DNA of 34,735 bases from Pseudomonadota bacterium (GTDB lineage Bacteria; Pseudomonadota; Gammaproteobacteria; Pseudomonadales; Moraxellaceae): positions 1 through 34,735 of the forward strand of contig JAJZUM010000006.1 in the NCBI GenBank assembly GCA_021848605.1, in the 5' to 3' direction. A model generated the notes under the pieces. It did not search any database. It was not told the origin of the DNA and saw only the letters and a list, made by a program, of their open reading frames with translations. Made by a program: the position numbers and the translations under genes. Positions within the stretch are counted from its first letter, which is position 1. Every line of letters starts with the position of its first letter. Shown here in pieces: positions 1-9,353 of this stretch.

Positions 1-150
1 GAGCATGAACATGCAACTTTACCAGGTATCATCCGCCCGGAGTCCCAAACGCTATATTTTTATCAACCAGCCCTGCCCAGTCTGCAGGCGCTTGCGCTCC
101 GTGCAGACTCCATCGTGGCTGGAAATAATGGAATTACTTCTGATCCATAA
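1..150 (+). CDS. possible 3' end of a gene cut by the window edge, unknown product
   Basis: Frame 1 is open from the first base to a TAA at 148-150 and gives 49 residues. Many codons begin with G, which is the coding-like pattern of the three plus-strand frames. A second plus frame, from an ATG at 5 to a TAG at 182, is also open and cannot be excluded. I recognise no domain in either. It could be the C-terminus of an upstream gene outside the window, or chance. Confidence 0.2.
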   Translation, partial: EHEHATLPGIIRPESQTLYFYQPALPSLQALALRADSIVAGNNGITSDP

Positions 151-192
151 ACTCAATGAAGTCTTCCAAAGGCAGCATGTCTAGACCTGTGT

Positions 193-399
193 TCATGCGG
201 GGAGCAGGTCAGGGGGCAGGTCAATGCCTATATCCGCATTGTATTGTTGGATAAACTCATGTAGCGTTGTCAAATCTGTTAAGACAGGTCTTGACCCAGA
301 TCGATAGTATCGATCGAGAATCAAATGGTTCCCATCAAACATTTTGATGGGAATTCTGGGAGTTGTTCGCTGATCGACACGTAATTGCACCTGGTGCAT
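193..399 (-). CDS. small hypothetical protein, possibly frameshifted
   Basis: A 68-residue ORF on the minus strand with a mixed hydrophilic composition (it contains KMFDGNHLILDRYY and LHEFIQQYNADIGIDLPPD), no membrane segment and no motif I recognise. No Shine-Dalgarno is visible before the ATG. Its TGA overlaps the ATG of a 20-codon continuation in another frame (MNTGLDMLPLEDFIEFMDQK, stop near 165). The intact protein may therefore have been about 90 residues with a frameshift near 195, or these may be two unrelated chance ORFs. It is divergent from the downstream chemoreceptor gene. Confidence 0.3.
   Translation of the reverse strand: MHQVQLRVDQRTTPRIPIKMFDGNHLILDRYYRSGSRPVLTDLTTLHEFIQQYNADIGIDLPPDLLPA
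331..351. repeat. perfect 9-bp inverted repeat with 3-nt loop
   Basis: CCCATCAAA, loop CAT, TTTGATGGG. It has no T-run on either side, so it does not look like an intrinsic terminator. It lies inside the small unassigned minus-strand ORF. It could be a protein-binding site, an RNA hairpin or coincidence. Confidence 0.45.
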
Positions 400-511
400 G
401 GATCAAGGGATTCTTTTGTTGTTCTTGAGTGAATATTCTTTTTGAGAAGCTTGGTATATTTTTTGAGACAGCTAGACTGTTTAATGATTTAGGTTTACTG
501 GGTATTCAGTT

Positions 512-2536
512 ATGTTTCTGGAGTGGGTGGCCAATCTTCTGGGGCAAGTAGGTTACAAGACCAAGTTTGCATTGGTTTCCATGGTTTCGCTCATTCCCTT
601 GTGCGTGTTTTCGGTCATGCAGATGTTTCACATGACCCAGGTATTGAATCACATTGAATCTGAGCGGGTTGGAATTCGGATAGAGCAAGACCTGCAACAT
701 ATTCTGACTTTGGTGCAGCAGCATCGTCGCGAGTTACTCTTTCTTCGACGAGGAGATTCCCAAGGTTCTCAGGCACGTATGTATCAGCTCCAGCAGAAGA
801 TAGCACAATTTGAGTCTGATATGGGTCCGAGTCAATCCCTGGATATGTTGCACCAGGAGTTGGCTCGGATTTCATCATTTGCCAACATGCCCACAACGGT
901 TATGTTGAGTGCCTATGTTCAATTGGGTGAGGATATCTTTCATGCCATGCATGATATTGCTTTGCAGCAGGGTAATGCATTTGATGCTTCACCAGTGCGC
1001 AATGAACTGCAAACGATTTCCTTTGACCTGTTGCCCGCCATGACTGTGGGTATGGCCAACATCAAGGGACTTATGTTGAAAGGTGTGCAGCCAGCTTCCC
1101 CGGAGTTAGGCAGACTCAAAACATTGCAATTTGAGATGAATAGTGATGCCCGTACACTGGATCATATTTATAAAGCATTGGGCTCGGTTGCAACCAGTAA
1201 TTTATACCAATCCTACACGCAACTGAACAACGGCATGGCAGAACAGGATGCCTTAATTAATCAGATTGCTGCGGGTCAACAACCTGATTTGTCAGTAATT
1301 CAGGAGCGAGCCTCATTGCCTATCATTGCGGCGCGCCAGATGGATTTAGGTCTTGATGCTGAACTCCTGGCGCAACTGCACAGGGAGCAGCGGCAGGTTT
1401 ACTCGCAGTTGTGGGCCTATGGAATCGGTCTTGGCCTACTTGTCCTGGTGGTGAGCATTGCCCTGGCGGGATTGTATCGTGGTTTGCGTCGCAATCTGGA
1501 TGAGTTATCTCAAACACTTTCAGAATTGACACAAGGACGCCTGAAGACGCGGGCCCGAGTGGTTTCCAATGATGAGCTGAGGGTTTTGGCTCAGGGCTTG
1601 AACAAGATGGCTGAACGGTTCCATGCGGTTGTTTCGGATCTTTCAGCCGCTGCCGGCAAATTATTTAACGCTGCAGAACGCCTTTCCGTTTCTACAGAAC
1701 AAACCCATGCAGGAGCCAAAACACAGCAGGAACAGACAAACGAAGTGGTGCAGGCCATGCAACAGATGAGTGAAGCGGTCAGCAATCTTGCCATCGGTGC
1801 CGAAGCTACCGCAGGTAAAATGTCGCAAGGTCGTCAGTTAGTCGATAGTGGACGCTCCCAGGTTGTTGCCACTGTTGATATGGTGCATCAACTGGGGCAG
1901 GGGCTGCAGCGTTCCTCGTCAAGCTTCGATGAGTTGCATCGTCGTGCGGCCGAGATGGGTTCGATTGTGGCGGTGATTCGTGGTGTTGCAGATCAGACCA
2001 ATTTGTTAGCGCTGAATGCAGCTATCGAGGCAGCCCGGGCTGGAGAGCAGGGGCGGGGTTTTGCGGTTGTGGCTGATGAAGTACGTTCTCTGGCTGCCAG
2101 AACCCAAGATGCGACACTCGAGATTGATCGGCTGATTTCTGGGTTTCAGTCGGAGGCTGCTTCAGCGTTATCTTCCATGGAAAGTAACGTCAACTTGTCC
2201 CAGCGCTGTGAACAAGCTGCCCAGGATGCGGGGCATACGCTCGATGAGACACAGGCTATCATAGCGCGTGTTGATGAACAAAATTTGACCATTGCCAGTA
2301 CGGTAGAGGAAATGTCCCAGGCTGCCCAGGCAATTAACAACAATGTGGCGACTATTGGCACCATTACACGTGAAAACACACATGTTTTTGCCGATACAGC
2401 ATCGGCAACGGCTGAGCTTTCTTCATTGGCGGAGGCGCTAATTGCGCGTGTGAGCCAGTTTCACATTGAAGATTCTGAGCTGTCTGTTCGTTCGACATCA
2501 CCCGCATCGAGCCCGAGAAGGTCGCTGGCCAACTGA
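512..2536 (+). CDS. methyl-accepting chemotaxis protein
   Basis: A transmembrane chemoreceptor that passes ligand signals to the CheA/CheW array. The 674 residues show TM1 at about 15-38, a mostly helical periplasmic sensor region of about 260 residues, TM2 at about 298-322 ([18 protein letters not shown]), a HAMP domain to about 375, and a long signalling coiled coil. The hairpin tip near 485-530 carries the family signature ([20 protein letters not shown], then [15 protein letters not shown]). The sensor region contains a [14 protein letters not shown] stretch but I cannot assign it to a named ligand-binding family. There is no C-terminal CheR-tethering pentapeptide. The ATG at 512 is used; only a weak GGG lies upstream. 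The last 76 bp overlap the end of the convergent rmuC gene. No che or fli genes lie nearby, so this is an orphan receptor gene. Confidence 0.93.
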   Translation: MFLEWVANLLGQVGYKTKFALVSMVSLIPLCVFSVMQMFHMTQVLNHIESERVGIRIEQDLQHILTLVQQHRRELLFLRRGDSQGSQARMYQLQQKIAQFESDMGPSQSLDMLHQELARISSFANMPTTVMLSAYVQLGEDIFHAMHDIALQQGNAFDASPVRNELQTISFDLLPAMTVGMANIKGLMLKGVQPASPELGRLKTLQFEMNSDARTLDHIYKALGSVATSNLYQSYTQLNNGMAEQDALINQIAAGQQPDLSVIQERASLPIIAARQMDLGLDAELLAQLHREQRQVYSQLWAYGIGLGLLVLVVSIALAGLYRGLRRNLDELSQTLSELTQGRLKTRARVVSNDELRVLAQGLNKMAERFHAVVSDLSAAAGKLFNAAERLSVSTEQTHAGAKTQQEQTNEVVQAMQQMSEAVSNLAIGAEATAGKMSQGRQLVDSGRSQVVATVDMVHQLGQGLQRSSSSFDELHRRAAEMGSIVAVIRGVADQTNLLALNAAIEAARAGEQGRGFAVVADEVRSLAARTQDATLEIDRLISGFQSEAASALSSMESNVNLSQRCEQAAQDAGHTLDETQAIIARVDEQNLTIASTVEEMSQAAQAINNNVATIGTITRENTHVFADTASATAELSSLAEALIARVSQFHIEDSELSVRSTSPASSPRRSLAN

Positions 2537-4209
2537 TCGCTGAGCGTACCAACAGCGCGTAGTTGTCGATCGATGGCGCGGCGTCGTATGCCAACATCAT
2601 CGATTGATTTTGAAGCTTCATGAAGTTTTTTCTGAACCTTGTCAAGTACTTCACCATATTTGCCAAATTCGGTCTTGACTGCTTCGAGGATCTGCCACAC
2701 TTCGCTGGAGCGTTTCTGGATGGCCAGGCTTCGAAAGCCCATACGCAGGGCATTCAACGTTGCGGCAAATGTCGTGGGGCCTGTAATCGTCACACGAAAT
2801 TCGCGCTGAATTTGTTCCATAAATCCAGGTCTCCGGAGTACTTCGGCATAAAGCCCTTCGGTGGGCAGGAATAAAAAGGCAAAATCAGTAGTTAGCGGTG
2901 GATTGATGTATTTATTGTAAATATCCTTGGCGCATAAGCGAATACGCTCGGCCAACTGTCGGCTAGCCAGTTCAACGCCCTCGATATCGGCTTGTTCCGC
3001 TGCCAGTTGCAGGCGATCATAGTCCTCTTGGGGGAATTTGGCATCGACGGGAAGCAGGACATCCTGATCGCCATCACCCTTGCCGGGCATGCGGATGGCA
3101 AATTCGACACGCTCCTGACTTCCCGGTTTGGTCTGTGCTTCACGAAGGAACTGATCCGGTGTCAGAATTTGTTCCAACAGGTTACCTAACTGAACTTCAC
3201 CCCAGGTACCTCGTGTTTTGACGTTGGTCAGAACACGTTTGAGGTCGCCAACACCGTTGGCGAGACTTTGCATTTCCCCAAGGCCCTTGTGGACTTGTTC
3301 CAGACGTTCGCTAACCAGCCGGAATGATTCGCCAAGGCGTTTTTCCAAGGTGCCTTGTAATTGTTCGTCGACGGTTTTACGCATGGCTTCAAGTTTCTGA
3401 GTGTTTTCCTGTCGAAGAAGATCTAGACGCTCTTCCAGTGTTTTGCGAACTGTATCAAGAGCAATTTGATTCTGTTGGGTCAGTTCACCCAAAATTTTTG
3501 CCAAACTTTCAAGACGATCCTTTTGAGCTTCACTCTGGTGTTGGATCGATTCAGAAAGATTTCCTCCGAGACGTCCAAAATGAAGTTGTGTGCTCTCATT
3601 CAGGGTTCGGCTGGTATGTTCCCAGCCTGCCCGGATTGCTTCAAAATGCTGGCTGAGTTGTTCTTGTATGCCCTGCAGGCTCTGGGCTTGTTGATGACGC
3701 ATGCCTTCAAGGCGAAGCTCAACAGTTTCGCGCAGTCCGGATTGGGCCTTTTCGAGTCGTTCGGTGAGACTGCTCAGATGAGTGGCAACGTGATCTAGAC
3801 GTTCCCGCTGAAATTCGCCCTGTCGTTCAAAAGCAAGTCCTTGTGTCTGAACAAGTTCAGTAAATTGCACGGTCAGATGCTGAAGTAGCTGGGCAGTACT
3901 TTCACTGGCATCCTTGCGTTGGTTAAGTCGGATTTCCTCAAGCCCTTGCTGGATAATTTGTTGTGTTGAGCGCAACTGACTGCTGAGTTCTTCGCGCTGG
4001 CTACGTTCCGTCAAGCGGGCATCTTCACGGCTGCGACCTGATTCCTCGCGGATCATGCGCTCAAGACGTTCATGATTGGCTAAGGCCTGATCCCATCGTC
4101 CCGCATCGGGTGTTGTCGAGCGGATCATGGAACGCCACATCAGCCCAAGAACTAACATGTTGGCAAGAGTTAATAAAGTTACCAATAACATCAAGGAGTT
4201 GAGTGGCAT
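2461..4209 (-). CDS. rmuC: DNA recombination protein RmuC
   Basis: RmuC-family protein, known from E. coli as a factor limiting recombination at inverted repeats; the fold is nuclease-like. The 582 residues begin with a membrane anchor at about 5-25 ([20 protein letters not shown]). A long coiled coil rich in Q, E, R and L follows to about residue 310. The conserved RmuC core then runs to about 545, with [48 protein letters not shown] and [21 protein letters not shown]. The C-terminal tail after about 555 is acidic and Ser-rich and is encoded in the overlap with the convergent chemoreceptor gene, where neither protein has conserved sequence. It is divergent from the WYL regulator over a 187-bp gap. 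Confidence 0.92.
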   Translation of the reverse strand: MPLNSLMLLVTLLTLANMLVLGLMWRSMIRSTTPDAGRWDQALANHERLERMIREESGRSREDARLTERSQREELSSQLRSTQQIIQQGLEEIRLNQRKDASESTAQLLQHLTVQFTELVQTQGLAFERQGEFQRERLDHVATHLSSLTERLEKAQSGLRETVELRLEGMRHQQAQSLQGIQEQLSQHFEAIRAGWEHTSRTLNESTQLHFGRLGGNLSESIQHQSEAQKDRLESLAKILGELTQQNQIALDTVRKTLEERLDLLRQENTQKLEAMRKTVDEQLQGTLEKRLGESFRLVSERLEQVHKGLGEMQSLANGVGDLKRVLTNVKTRGTWGEVQLGNLLEQILTPDQFLREAQTKPGSQERVEFAIRMPGKGDGDQDVLLPVDAKFPQEDYDRLQLAAEQADIEGVELASRQLAERIRLCAKDIYNKYINPPLTTDFAFLFLPTEGLYAEVLRRPGFMEQIQREFRVTITGPTTFAATLNALRMGFRSLAIQKRSSEVWQILEAVKTEFGKYGEVLDKVQKKLHEASKSIDDVGIRRRAIDRQLRAVGTLSDQLASDLLGLDAGDVERTDSSESSM

Positions 4210-4263
4210 GGAATATCCTTGTTAAACAAATCTTCAGATGCAGCTATTTGAGATGGTTCGCAC

Positions 4264-4273
4264 CATGATCATG
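4264..4273. promoter_or_regulatory. 10-bp palindrome in the rmuC/WYL divergent region
   Basis: CATGATCATG is a perfect palindrome between rmuC and the WYL regulator, in an AT-rich stretch. WYL regulators of this type bind inverted repeats near their own promoter, so this is a candidate operator. Ten bases is short and the assignment is speculative. Confidence 0.25.
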
Positions 4274-4396
4274 AAAAAAATCGTATAACAAGATCATAAT
4301 CATCATGACAAGTGTCGTCAACTGCTGTTATGAGTTCTTTTAAAATACTCGATTGTGCCCTAAAATGAATATGTTACTGAAAACTGGAGTTAATCA

Positions 4397-5311
4397 ATGG
4401 GGCGCAAACCTGCGGTCAAATCCGAATCGGTCACTCAAAACTGGGCCCAGCCGCAACGTGATCGACTTGCCTTTATCGAGTTGCGTCTTCGATTCATGGG
4501 TGAAGTTCAGCGTCAGGATCTTGTTGACCGATTTGGCGTACAAACAGCGGCAGCAACAAGGGATTTCAGTATCTACAAGGAGATGGCTTCAGATAACCTG
4601 TTCTATGACGCCAAAGGAAAGACTTATCGCATTGGTGAAAAGTTCAAGCCTTTTTTTGAATTCCCTTTGGAACGGATAATGGCTTTGCTCAGTCACGGTT
4701 TTGGAGATGGTGAGCCCGTGCCTCGTGGTTCGTGGATTCATACGGATAGTCCATTCCGACTCCATCAACCCGATCTTGATGTACTGGCTGTTGTAACGCG
4801 TGCCATTCATCAGAAGCGTCCTTTGGACATGGAATATCATTCCTTGTCGAGTGGTGCCGGCAAGCGTGTGATTTTGCCCTATGCTCTTGTTGATACGGGG
4901 TTGCGTTGGCATGTTCGTGCTTTTGATCGTAAGAGTAAAGAGTTTCGAGATTTTGTTATTTCCCGTATTAAAAATCCCCAACTTATGCCCTATGAAACCA
5001 TGGCTGAGGGAGAACAAAGTCAGTCTGATATTCAGTGGACCCGCATCGTTGAACTGGAACTGGTTCCGCATCCGGATCGTCCGCATCCCGAAATTACAGA
5101 AATGGATTACGGCATGGCCCATGGCTGTCTTCGGCTCAGGCTACGTGCGGCAACCGTTGGTTATACTCTAAGGAAATGGAATGTGGACTGCTCCAGTCAG
5201 CATGTGCTGAGCGGGGAAGAGTACCGTCTCTGGCTGCGAGACCCTCTGGTTCTTTATGGTGTCCATAATGCAGCCATTGCCCCTGGGTACCATCCCCCTG
5301 TTCTTACCTAG
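4397..5311 (+). CDS. WYL-domain transcriptional regulator (BrxR/CapW-like)
   Basis: A 304-residue one-component regulator. An N-terminal winged helix-turn-helix lies at about 20-85 (AFIELRLRFMGEVQRQDLVDRF, then VQTAAATRDFSIYKEM). A WYL domain at about 125-205 follows (LDMEYHSLSSGAG, LPYALVDTGLRWHVRAFD, FRDFVISRI), then a C-terminal WCX-like extension. The eponymous tripeptide reads W-H-V, a variant I recall from the BrxR/CapW branch. That branch is known as transcriptional repressors of BREX and CBASS defence operons and as stand-alone regulators. GGAG lies about 8 bases before the ATG. No defence gene is next to it: the following gene is an EamA exporter about 80 bp downstream on the same strand. 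Its target cannot be read from context. Confidence 0.86.
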   Translation: MGRKPAVKSESVTQNWAQPQRDRLAFIELRLRFMGEVQRQDLVDRFGVQTAAATRDFSIYKEMASDNLFYDAKGKTYRIGEKFKPFFEFPLERIMALLSHGFGDGEPVPRGSWIHTDSPFRLHQPDLDVLAVVTRAIHQKRPLDMEYHSLSSGAGKRVILPYALVDTGLRWHVRAFDRKSKEFRDFVISRIKNPQLMPYETMAEGEQSQSDIQWTRIVELELVPHPDRPHPEITEMDYGMAHGCLRLRLRAATVGYTLRKWNVDCSSQHVLSGEEYRLWLRDPLVLYGVHNAAIAPGYHPPVLT

Positions 5312-5388
5312 AATGACGGACGCTGAGCTTAATTAGGGAAAAACGACTAGGTTGGGTACAATGATCGCTCCAAAGCATCGAGGCGATC

Positions 5389-6327
5389 ATGTCTAAGCTG
5401 TCTGTTTCCCTGAAGCCTTGGCTTTATGCCTTCATTACACTCATCATCTGGTCTGGGTTTGTCGTTGTGTCGCGGCTGGGCGGGCAAAGTGTATTAACTC
5501 CTTATGATGTCGTGGCGTTACGTGTCGGTACTTCAGCAGTCATTCTATTACCCTGGTGGTTGCCACAGCTGATGGTGCCGCACCGGCGTCGTTGGATATT
5601 TTGGCAAGGACTGGTTCTGTCCGTGATCGCTGGCTTTGCTTATCCGCTGGTTGTCTATACCGGGTTTGTTTTTGCCCCGGCTAGTCATGGCGCGGTGCTG
5701 ACTTCGGGCATGTTGCCTTTTTTTACCTCCATTCTTGCCTTGGTCATGTTGGGTGAACGTCCAGGTCGTCAGCGTCTGCTTGGGCTTTTTCTGATTCTTG
5801 TCGGCGTGGGTACGCTTCTGTTGGGTAGCAAGAGTGTGGACATCCCATCAGGGAAGCACGTGTTGCTTGGGGACGTGATTCTTTTGTCAGCCAGTTTTCT
5901 TTGGGCATTGTTTACGGTCCTGCTGCGCTATTGGCGTGTGCCTGCCTTTGATGTCACCCTGGCTGTCGCCGGTTTGGCGGCACTGGTCTATCTGCCTGTT
6001 TATGTTTTATTTTTACCAAGGCATTTGGGGCAGGCACCCTGGCCATCCATCCTTTTACAGGCGTTTTATCAGGGCGTACTGGTCGTCTGTGTGGCGATGT
6101 GGACATATGCTCGTGCTACGGAATTACTGGGAACGGTGCGTATGGTCATCTTGATGTCCATGGTTCCTCTGATCGGCACTTTGCTGGCTTTGGTACTGCT
6201 TGCTGAGCATCCTGGCTGGAGAGTCCTTTTGGGGGCATCGCTGACAGGTCTAGGGGCGCTAACGGGCTCGCTTGCCGCAAGGAATGTCCTTAAATCCAGT
6301 CACATTCAGGCGATCAAGCCGGATTGA
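5389..6327 (+). CDS. EamA/DMT-family transporter
   Basis: An inner-membrane drug/metabolite transporter of 312 residues with about ten hydrophobic helices arranged as two EamA repeats. The first, about 12-145, contains IWSGFVVVSRLGGQSVLTPYDVVALR and the typical VLTSGMLPFFTSILALVMLGERPG. The second, about 158-298, contains MVPLIGTLLALVLLAEHPGW. Members export amino acids, purines or other small metabolites; the substrate cannot be told from sequence. GAGG sits about 5 bases before the ATG. It follows the WYL regulator by 77 bp on the same strand, so co-transcription or regulation by it is possible. A hairpin overlaps its stop codon. Confidence 0.88.
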   Translation: MSKLSVSLKPWLYAFITLIIWSGFVVVSRLGGQSVLTPYDVVALRVGTSAVILLPWWLPQLMVPHRRRWIFWQGLVLSVIAGFAYPLVVYTGFVFAPASHGAVLTSGMLPFFTSILALVMLGERPGRQRLLGLFLILVGVGTLLLGSKSVDIPSGKHVLLGDVILLSASFLWALFTVLLRYWRVPAFDVTLAVAGLAALVYLPVYVLFLPRHLGQAPWPSILLQAFYQGVLVVCVAMWTYARATELLGTVRMVILMSMVPLIGTLLALVLLAEHPGWRVLLGASLTGLGALTGSLAARNVLKSSHIQAIKPD

Positions 6328-6340
6328 TCCAGCTTGATCG
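6311..6340 (+). terminator. hairpin overlapping the EamA gene stop
   Basis: CGATCAAGC and GCTTGATCG form a perfect 9-bp stem around a 12-base loop containing the TGA stop of the transporter. The following bases, TATTTAAATACTTTC, are T-rich but interrupted. It is probably a weak terminator. The rest of the gap to 6591 holds nothing recognisable. Confidence 0.45.
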
Positions 6341-6591
6341 TATTTAAATACTTTCTCGGTAGGCTTCATGGTCCAGATCGTTCAACAAATGCCGGCCTAT
6401 CTGTCAGGTTGGAAGTTGTACTTTCGTCTTGCCTAGACACCGCAGATACTCAAGAAACCGGACTCTTGGACACGCCATCGTTTGCGAGCGTTTCATATCA
6501 AGCAGTCGCGTCTAAGTACAACGGCTAACAGTTGTCTCTGGGCATTCGGTGCCACCCACTAACTGGCCATTCAAATTGCTGGTTGTGCTGG

Positions 6592-7266
6592 TCATTGATC
6601 CTTGTTCAGCGCACTCGAAATCTGAGTTGGTTGGGCTGAGGGCAGATGCCAGTTATGGCGAATGGCCATCAATCTAAGCCCGAAACAGACAACACCACCT
6701 GTAATCGCCGTTGGGACTATGGGCCAATTCAGTGTTTTTCCGATAACAACGATCACTGCACCTGCCAGTGCGGTTAGGGCGTAGAGGTCTTTGTGCAGCA
6801 CGGCAGGGGTCTGAGCTACGAGTAAATCACGTACAATGCCACCGCCGATGCCGGTCAGCATGCCCAATAGTGCTGCCATCAGCGGGTTCAGGCCGTAGGC
6901 TAAGGCTTTCTGTGTCCCGGCGACGGCAAAGAGTGCCAAGCCTGCAGCATCAAATACCAATATTTCATTGTGTAACCGCTCGATCGGTGAGGGCAGGAAA
7001 AAGGCCAGCAACCCGGCTGCAAGTGCTACAGCAAGATAACGCCAGTCACTGATTGCGGAAGGTGGAACGGCACCGATCAGCAGATCGCGGGTTATGCCAC
7101 CAGCACTCGATGCAGCGAAGGACAGCACAAGAATTCCAAAGATATCGAGATTGCGGCGTACGCCTAACATCGCGCCACTGATCGCGAAGACGAAAGTTCC
7201 CGTCAGATCGAAAACAAGCAACAGCTTGTGAATCGTATGCTGTTCGAGAATGGGTATCAGCGACAT
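6592..7266 (-). CDS. trimeric intracellular cation (TRIC) channel family protein, YicG/YadS-like
   Basis: An inner-membrane protein of 224 residues with about seven hydrophobic helices, built from two homologous halves. Each half carries the family signature: FAISGAMLGVRRNLDIFG followed by SSAGGITRDLL, and FAVAGTQKALAYGLNPLMA followed by GIGGGIVRDLL. The GGxxRD kink motifs belong to the UPF0126/TRIC fold. Archaeal and bacterial members conduct monovalent cations; E. coli YicG and YadS are homologues, with glycine uptake reported for YicG-type proteins. The C-terminal 20 residues are polar. It lies downstream of prfC on the same strand with a gap of about 240 bp, so it probably has its own promoter. 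Confidence 0.88.
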   Translation of the reverse strand: MSLIPILEQHTIHKLLLVFDLTGTFVFAISGAMLGVRRNLDIFGILVLSFAASSAGGITRDLLIGAVPPSAISDWRYLAVALAAGLLAFFLPSPIERLHNEILVFDAAGLALFAVAGTQKALAYGLNPLMAALLGMLTGIGGGIVRDLLVAQTPAVLHKDLYALTALAGAVIVVIGKTLNWPIVPTAITGGVVCFGLRLMAIRHNWHLPSAQPTQISSALNKDQ

Positions 7267-7450
7267 TGGAAATGGCCCTGTATCGGTCTTGAAATATTTG
7301 CTTGATCGTCGGGTGGCTCGAACAGACTAGCACAATCATAACTTTGACATCAACGCTGGTCCGAAGGGGTGCGTGGGGACATGAGCGAAAGTGTGCATTC
7401 ATTGGCTAACACGTTATTTTATTTCGATAATATTTTTCTTTTGCATGGGC

Positions 7451-7505
7451 ATTGGGATCAGAGGTGAAAATAGTCCATCCTTTGATGGAAGCCCCCGATC
7501 CCAAT
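7451..7505 (-). terminator. nested inverted repeats just after prfC
   Basis: An outer repeat ATTGGGATC/GATCCCAAT (7451-7459 with 7497-7505) encloses an inner hairpin TCCATC-cttt-GATGGA (7474-7489). On the minus strand the inner hairpin is followed by CTATTTTC. The position directly behind the prfC stop suits a terminator or 3'-end stabiliser, but the T-tract is poor. Confidence 0.4.
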
Positions 7506-9094
7506 CAACTGTGGTGTTCTCGGGTAGGGCTGAACCGAATGTCGGGCCAACGTTCCTGCATGATCTGGAGATTGACCCGGCTTGGAGCCAGGTAGGTCAA
7601 ATGCCCACCACCATCGAGTGAAAGCTGGTCATTGGCTTTCTTACGGAACTCGGCAAGTTTGCGTTCATCATCGGCATGGATCCAGCGGACTGTTGCCAGT
7701 GTCACCGGTTCATAGACGCATTCGACTTTATATTCCTCTTGGAGGCGAAAGGCGACAACATCAAACTGCAACATGCCAATGGCGCCAAGAATCAGGTCGT
7801 TGTTGATCAAGGGCATGAAGACTTGGGTCGCGCCTTCTTCTGAGAGTTCTTTAAGTCCTTTCTGCAGTTGTTTACTCTTCAATGGATCACGGAGGCGTAC
7901 TCTGCGGAACATTTCGGGGGCGAAATGGGGGATGCCGAGAAAGTGCAGATTTTCTCCATCGGTAAACGTGTCGCCTATTTGAATGGTGCCGTGGTTGTGC
8001 AAGCCGATAATGTCTCCTGACCATGCTTCATCAAGATGTTCACGTTCTCCGGCCAGAAAGGTTAATGCATCGCCGATTCGAAGTTCTTTTCCTGTACGGA
8101 CTTGTACCAGTTTCATGCCGCGCTCATAGCGTCCGGAGCAGATGCGCAGGAAAGCAATACGGTCACGGTGCTTGGGATCCATGTTGGCTTGTATCTTGAA
8201 CACGAAACCGGAAAAACTGGATTCAACCGCCATGACGCTTCGCTCGCTGGCCTGATGGTTTTTTGGAGCTGGGGCATGATCAACCAGCATTTCAAGAATA
8301 TGATTGACGCCAAAATTGCCCAGGGCTGTGCCAAAGAAAACCGGGGTCAGGTCGCCTCTCAGAAAGGCATCTTTTTCAAACGGGTGGCTGGCACCCTGAA
8401 GTAATTCCAAGGTTTCACGCAAACGTATCGCTTCTTCGCCAAGACGTTGATCTACTTCAGGATTATGCAGGCCGTCGGTACAGTCATCTTCAATGAGTTC
8501 ACTGCCGTGACCGGCGTGGTACCAGTAGAACCTGTCTTCGATCAGATGGTAGACGCCACGGAAATCACGTCCGGAACCGATTGGCCAGGTCACTGGAGCG
8601 CAGCGGATTTTCAGAACAGATTCAATTTCATCGAGCAGATCAACAGGTTCACGAATTTCACGGTCAAGCTTGTTGATAAAGGTGATGATTGGCGTGGCGC
8701 GCATGCGACAGACATCCATCAGCTTAATGGTTCGTTCTTCGACGCCTTTGGCTGCATCAATGACCATGAGTGCAGAATCGACTGCGGTCAGGGTACGGTA
8801 GGTGTCCTCAGAGAAGTCTTCATGACCTGGGGTGTCGAGCAGGTTGATCATCGACTCACGGTAGGGGAATTGCATCACTGAGGTGGTGATAGAGATGCCG
8901 CGCTGCTTTTCCATGGCCATCCAGTCGGAAGTGGCATGGCGATCGGATTTGCGCGCTTTGACGGTGCCGGCAACCTGAATCGCCCTTCCCCAAAGCAAAA
9001 GCTTTTCGGTCATGGTTGTTTTGCCCGCATCCGGGTGGGAGATGATAGCGAAGGTGCGCCGTCTGCTGATTTCGTTAATGCCCTGATTTTCCAT
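7505..9094 (-). CDS. prfC: peptide chain release factor 3 (RF3)
   Basis: The cytoplasmic translational GTPase that recycles RF1/RF2 from the ribosome after termination. The length, 529 residues, equals the family norm. The G1 P-loop is SHPDAGKTT at 19-27, switch I/II elements include [10 protein letters not shown] at 64-73 and DTPGHEDF at 87-94, and the G4 motif NKLD is at 141-144. The beta-barrel domain II and the C-terminal RF3 domain follow ([20 protein letters not shown], then RLQEEYKVE). No strong Shine-Dalgarno is visible before the ATG. It is divergent from the binding-protein gene at 9354; the 259-bp gap between them holds no further gene I can support. Confidence 0.97.
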   Translation of the reverse strand: MENQGINEISRRRTFAIISHPDAGKTTMTEKLLLWGRAIQVAGTVKARKSDRHATSDWMAMEKQRGISITTSVMQFPYRESMINLLDTPGHEDFSEDTYRTLTAVDSALMVIDAAKGVEERTIKLMDVCRMRATPIITFINKLDREIREPVDLLDEIESVLKIRCAPVTWPIGSGRDFRGVYHLIEDRFYWYHAGHGSELIEDDCTDGLHNPEVDQRLGEEAIRLRETLELLQGASHPFEKDAFLRGDLTPVFFGTALGNFGVNHILEMLVDHAPAPKNHQASERSVMAVESSFSGFVFKIQANMDPKHRDRIAFLRICSGRYERGMKLVQVRTGKELRIGDALTFLAGEREHLDEAWSGDIIGLHNHGTIQIGDTFTDGENLHFLGIPHFAPEMFRRVRLRDPLKSKQLQKGLKELSEEGATQVFMPLINNDLILGAIGMLQFDVVAFRLQEEYKVECVYEPVTLATVRWIHADDERKLAEFRKKANDQLSLDGGGHLTYLAPSRVNLQIMQERWPDIRFSPTREHHS

Positions 9095-9353
9095 GAATCG
9101 AATCTTTTGGTTGGTGTGATGACGTTCTAAATGCTTTTCAGAAGACTTTTAGGTGTTTCTTTATGTTCAATCTCGCAGTCTTGTAGATGTTTGCCGCTTA
9201 TTTTCGCTGATTCTGCAGTGATGCACAATCAATCCTTGCACGAGATCAAGCTTTGGGTATGTCTTGAAGAGGTTGGGCGGTATCGTATTCGTCTTGATCT
9301 GCCAGATGCTGTTTGCTAAGGTGCGAAACAGCAACGGGAAAACGGAGCGTCTT

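Noticed and set aside
4589-5122. 177-codon minus-strand ORF inside the WYL regulator gene
   Set aside because: The plus strand encodes a clear wHTH-WYL protein; the antisense frame shows no domain.
6334-6528. 64-codon ORF between the EamA and TRIC genes
   Set aside because: It starts inside a terminator-like hairpin and shows no recognisable pattern or ribosome site.
7391-7621. 76-codon ORF with a hydrophobic N-terminus after prfC
   Set aside because: Most of it is antisense to the conserved end of prfC, and no ribosome site is visible.
9264-9353. Upstream ATG for the binding protein
   Set aside because: It would bury the lipoprotein signal 30 residues inside the protein, whereas GTG at 9354 has GGAG and a proper lipobox.
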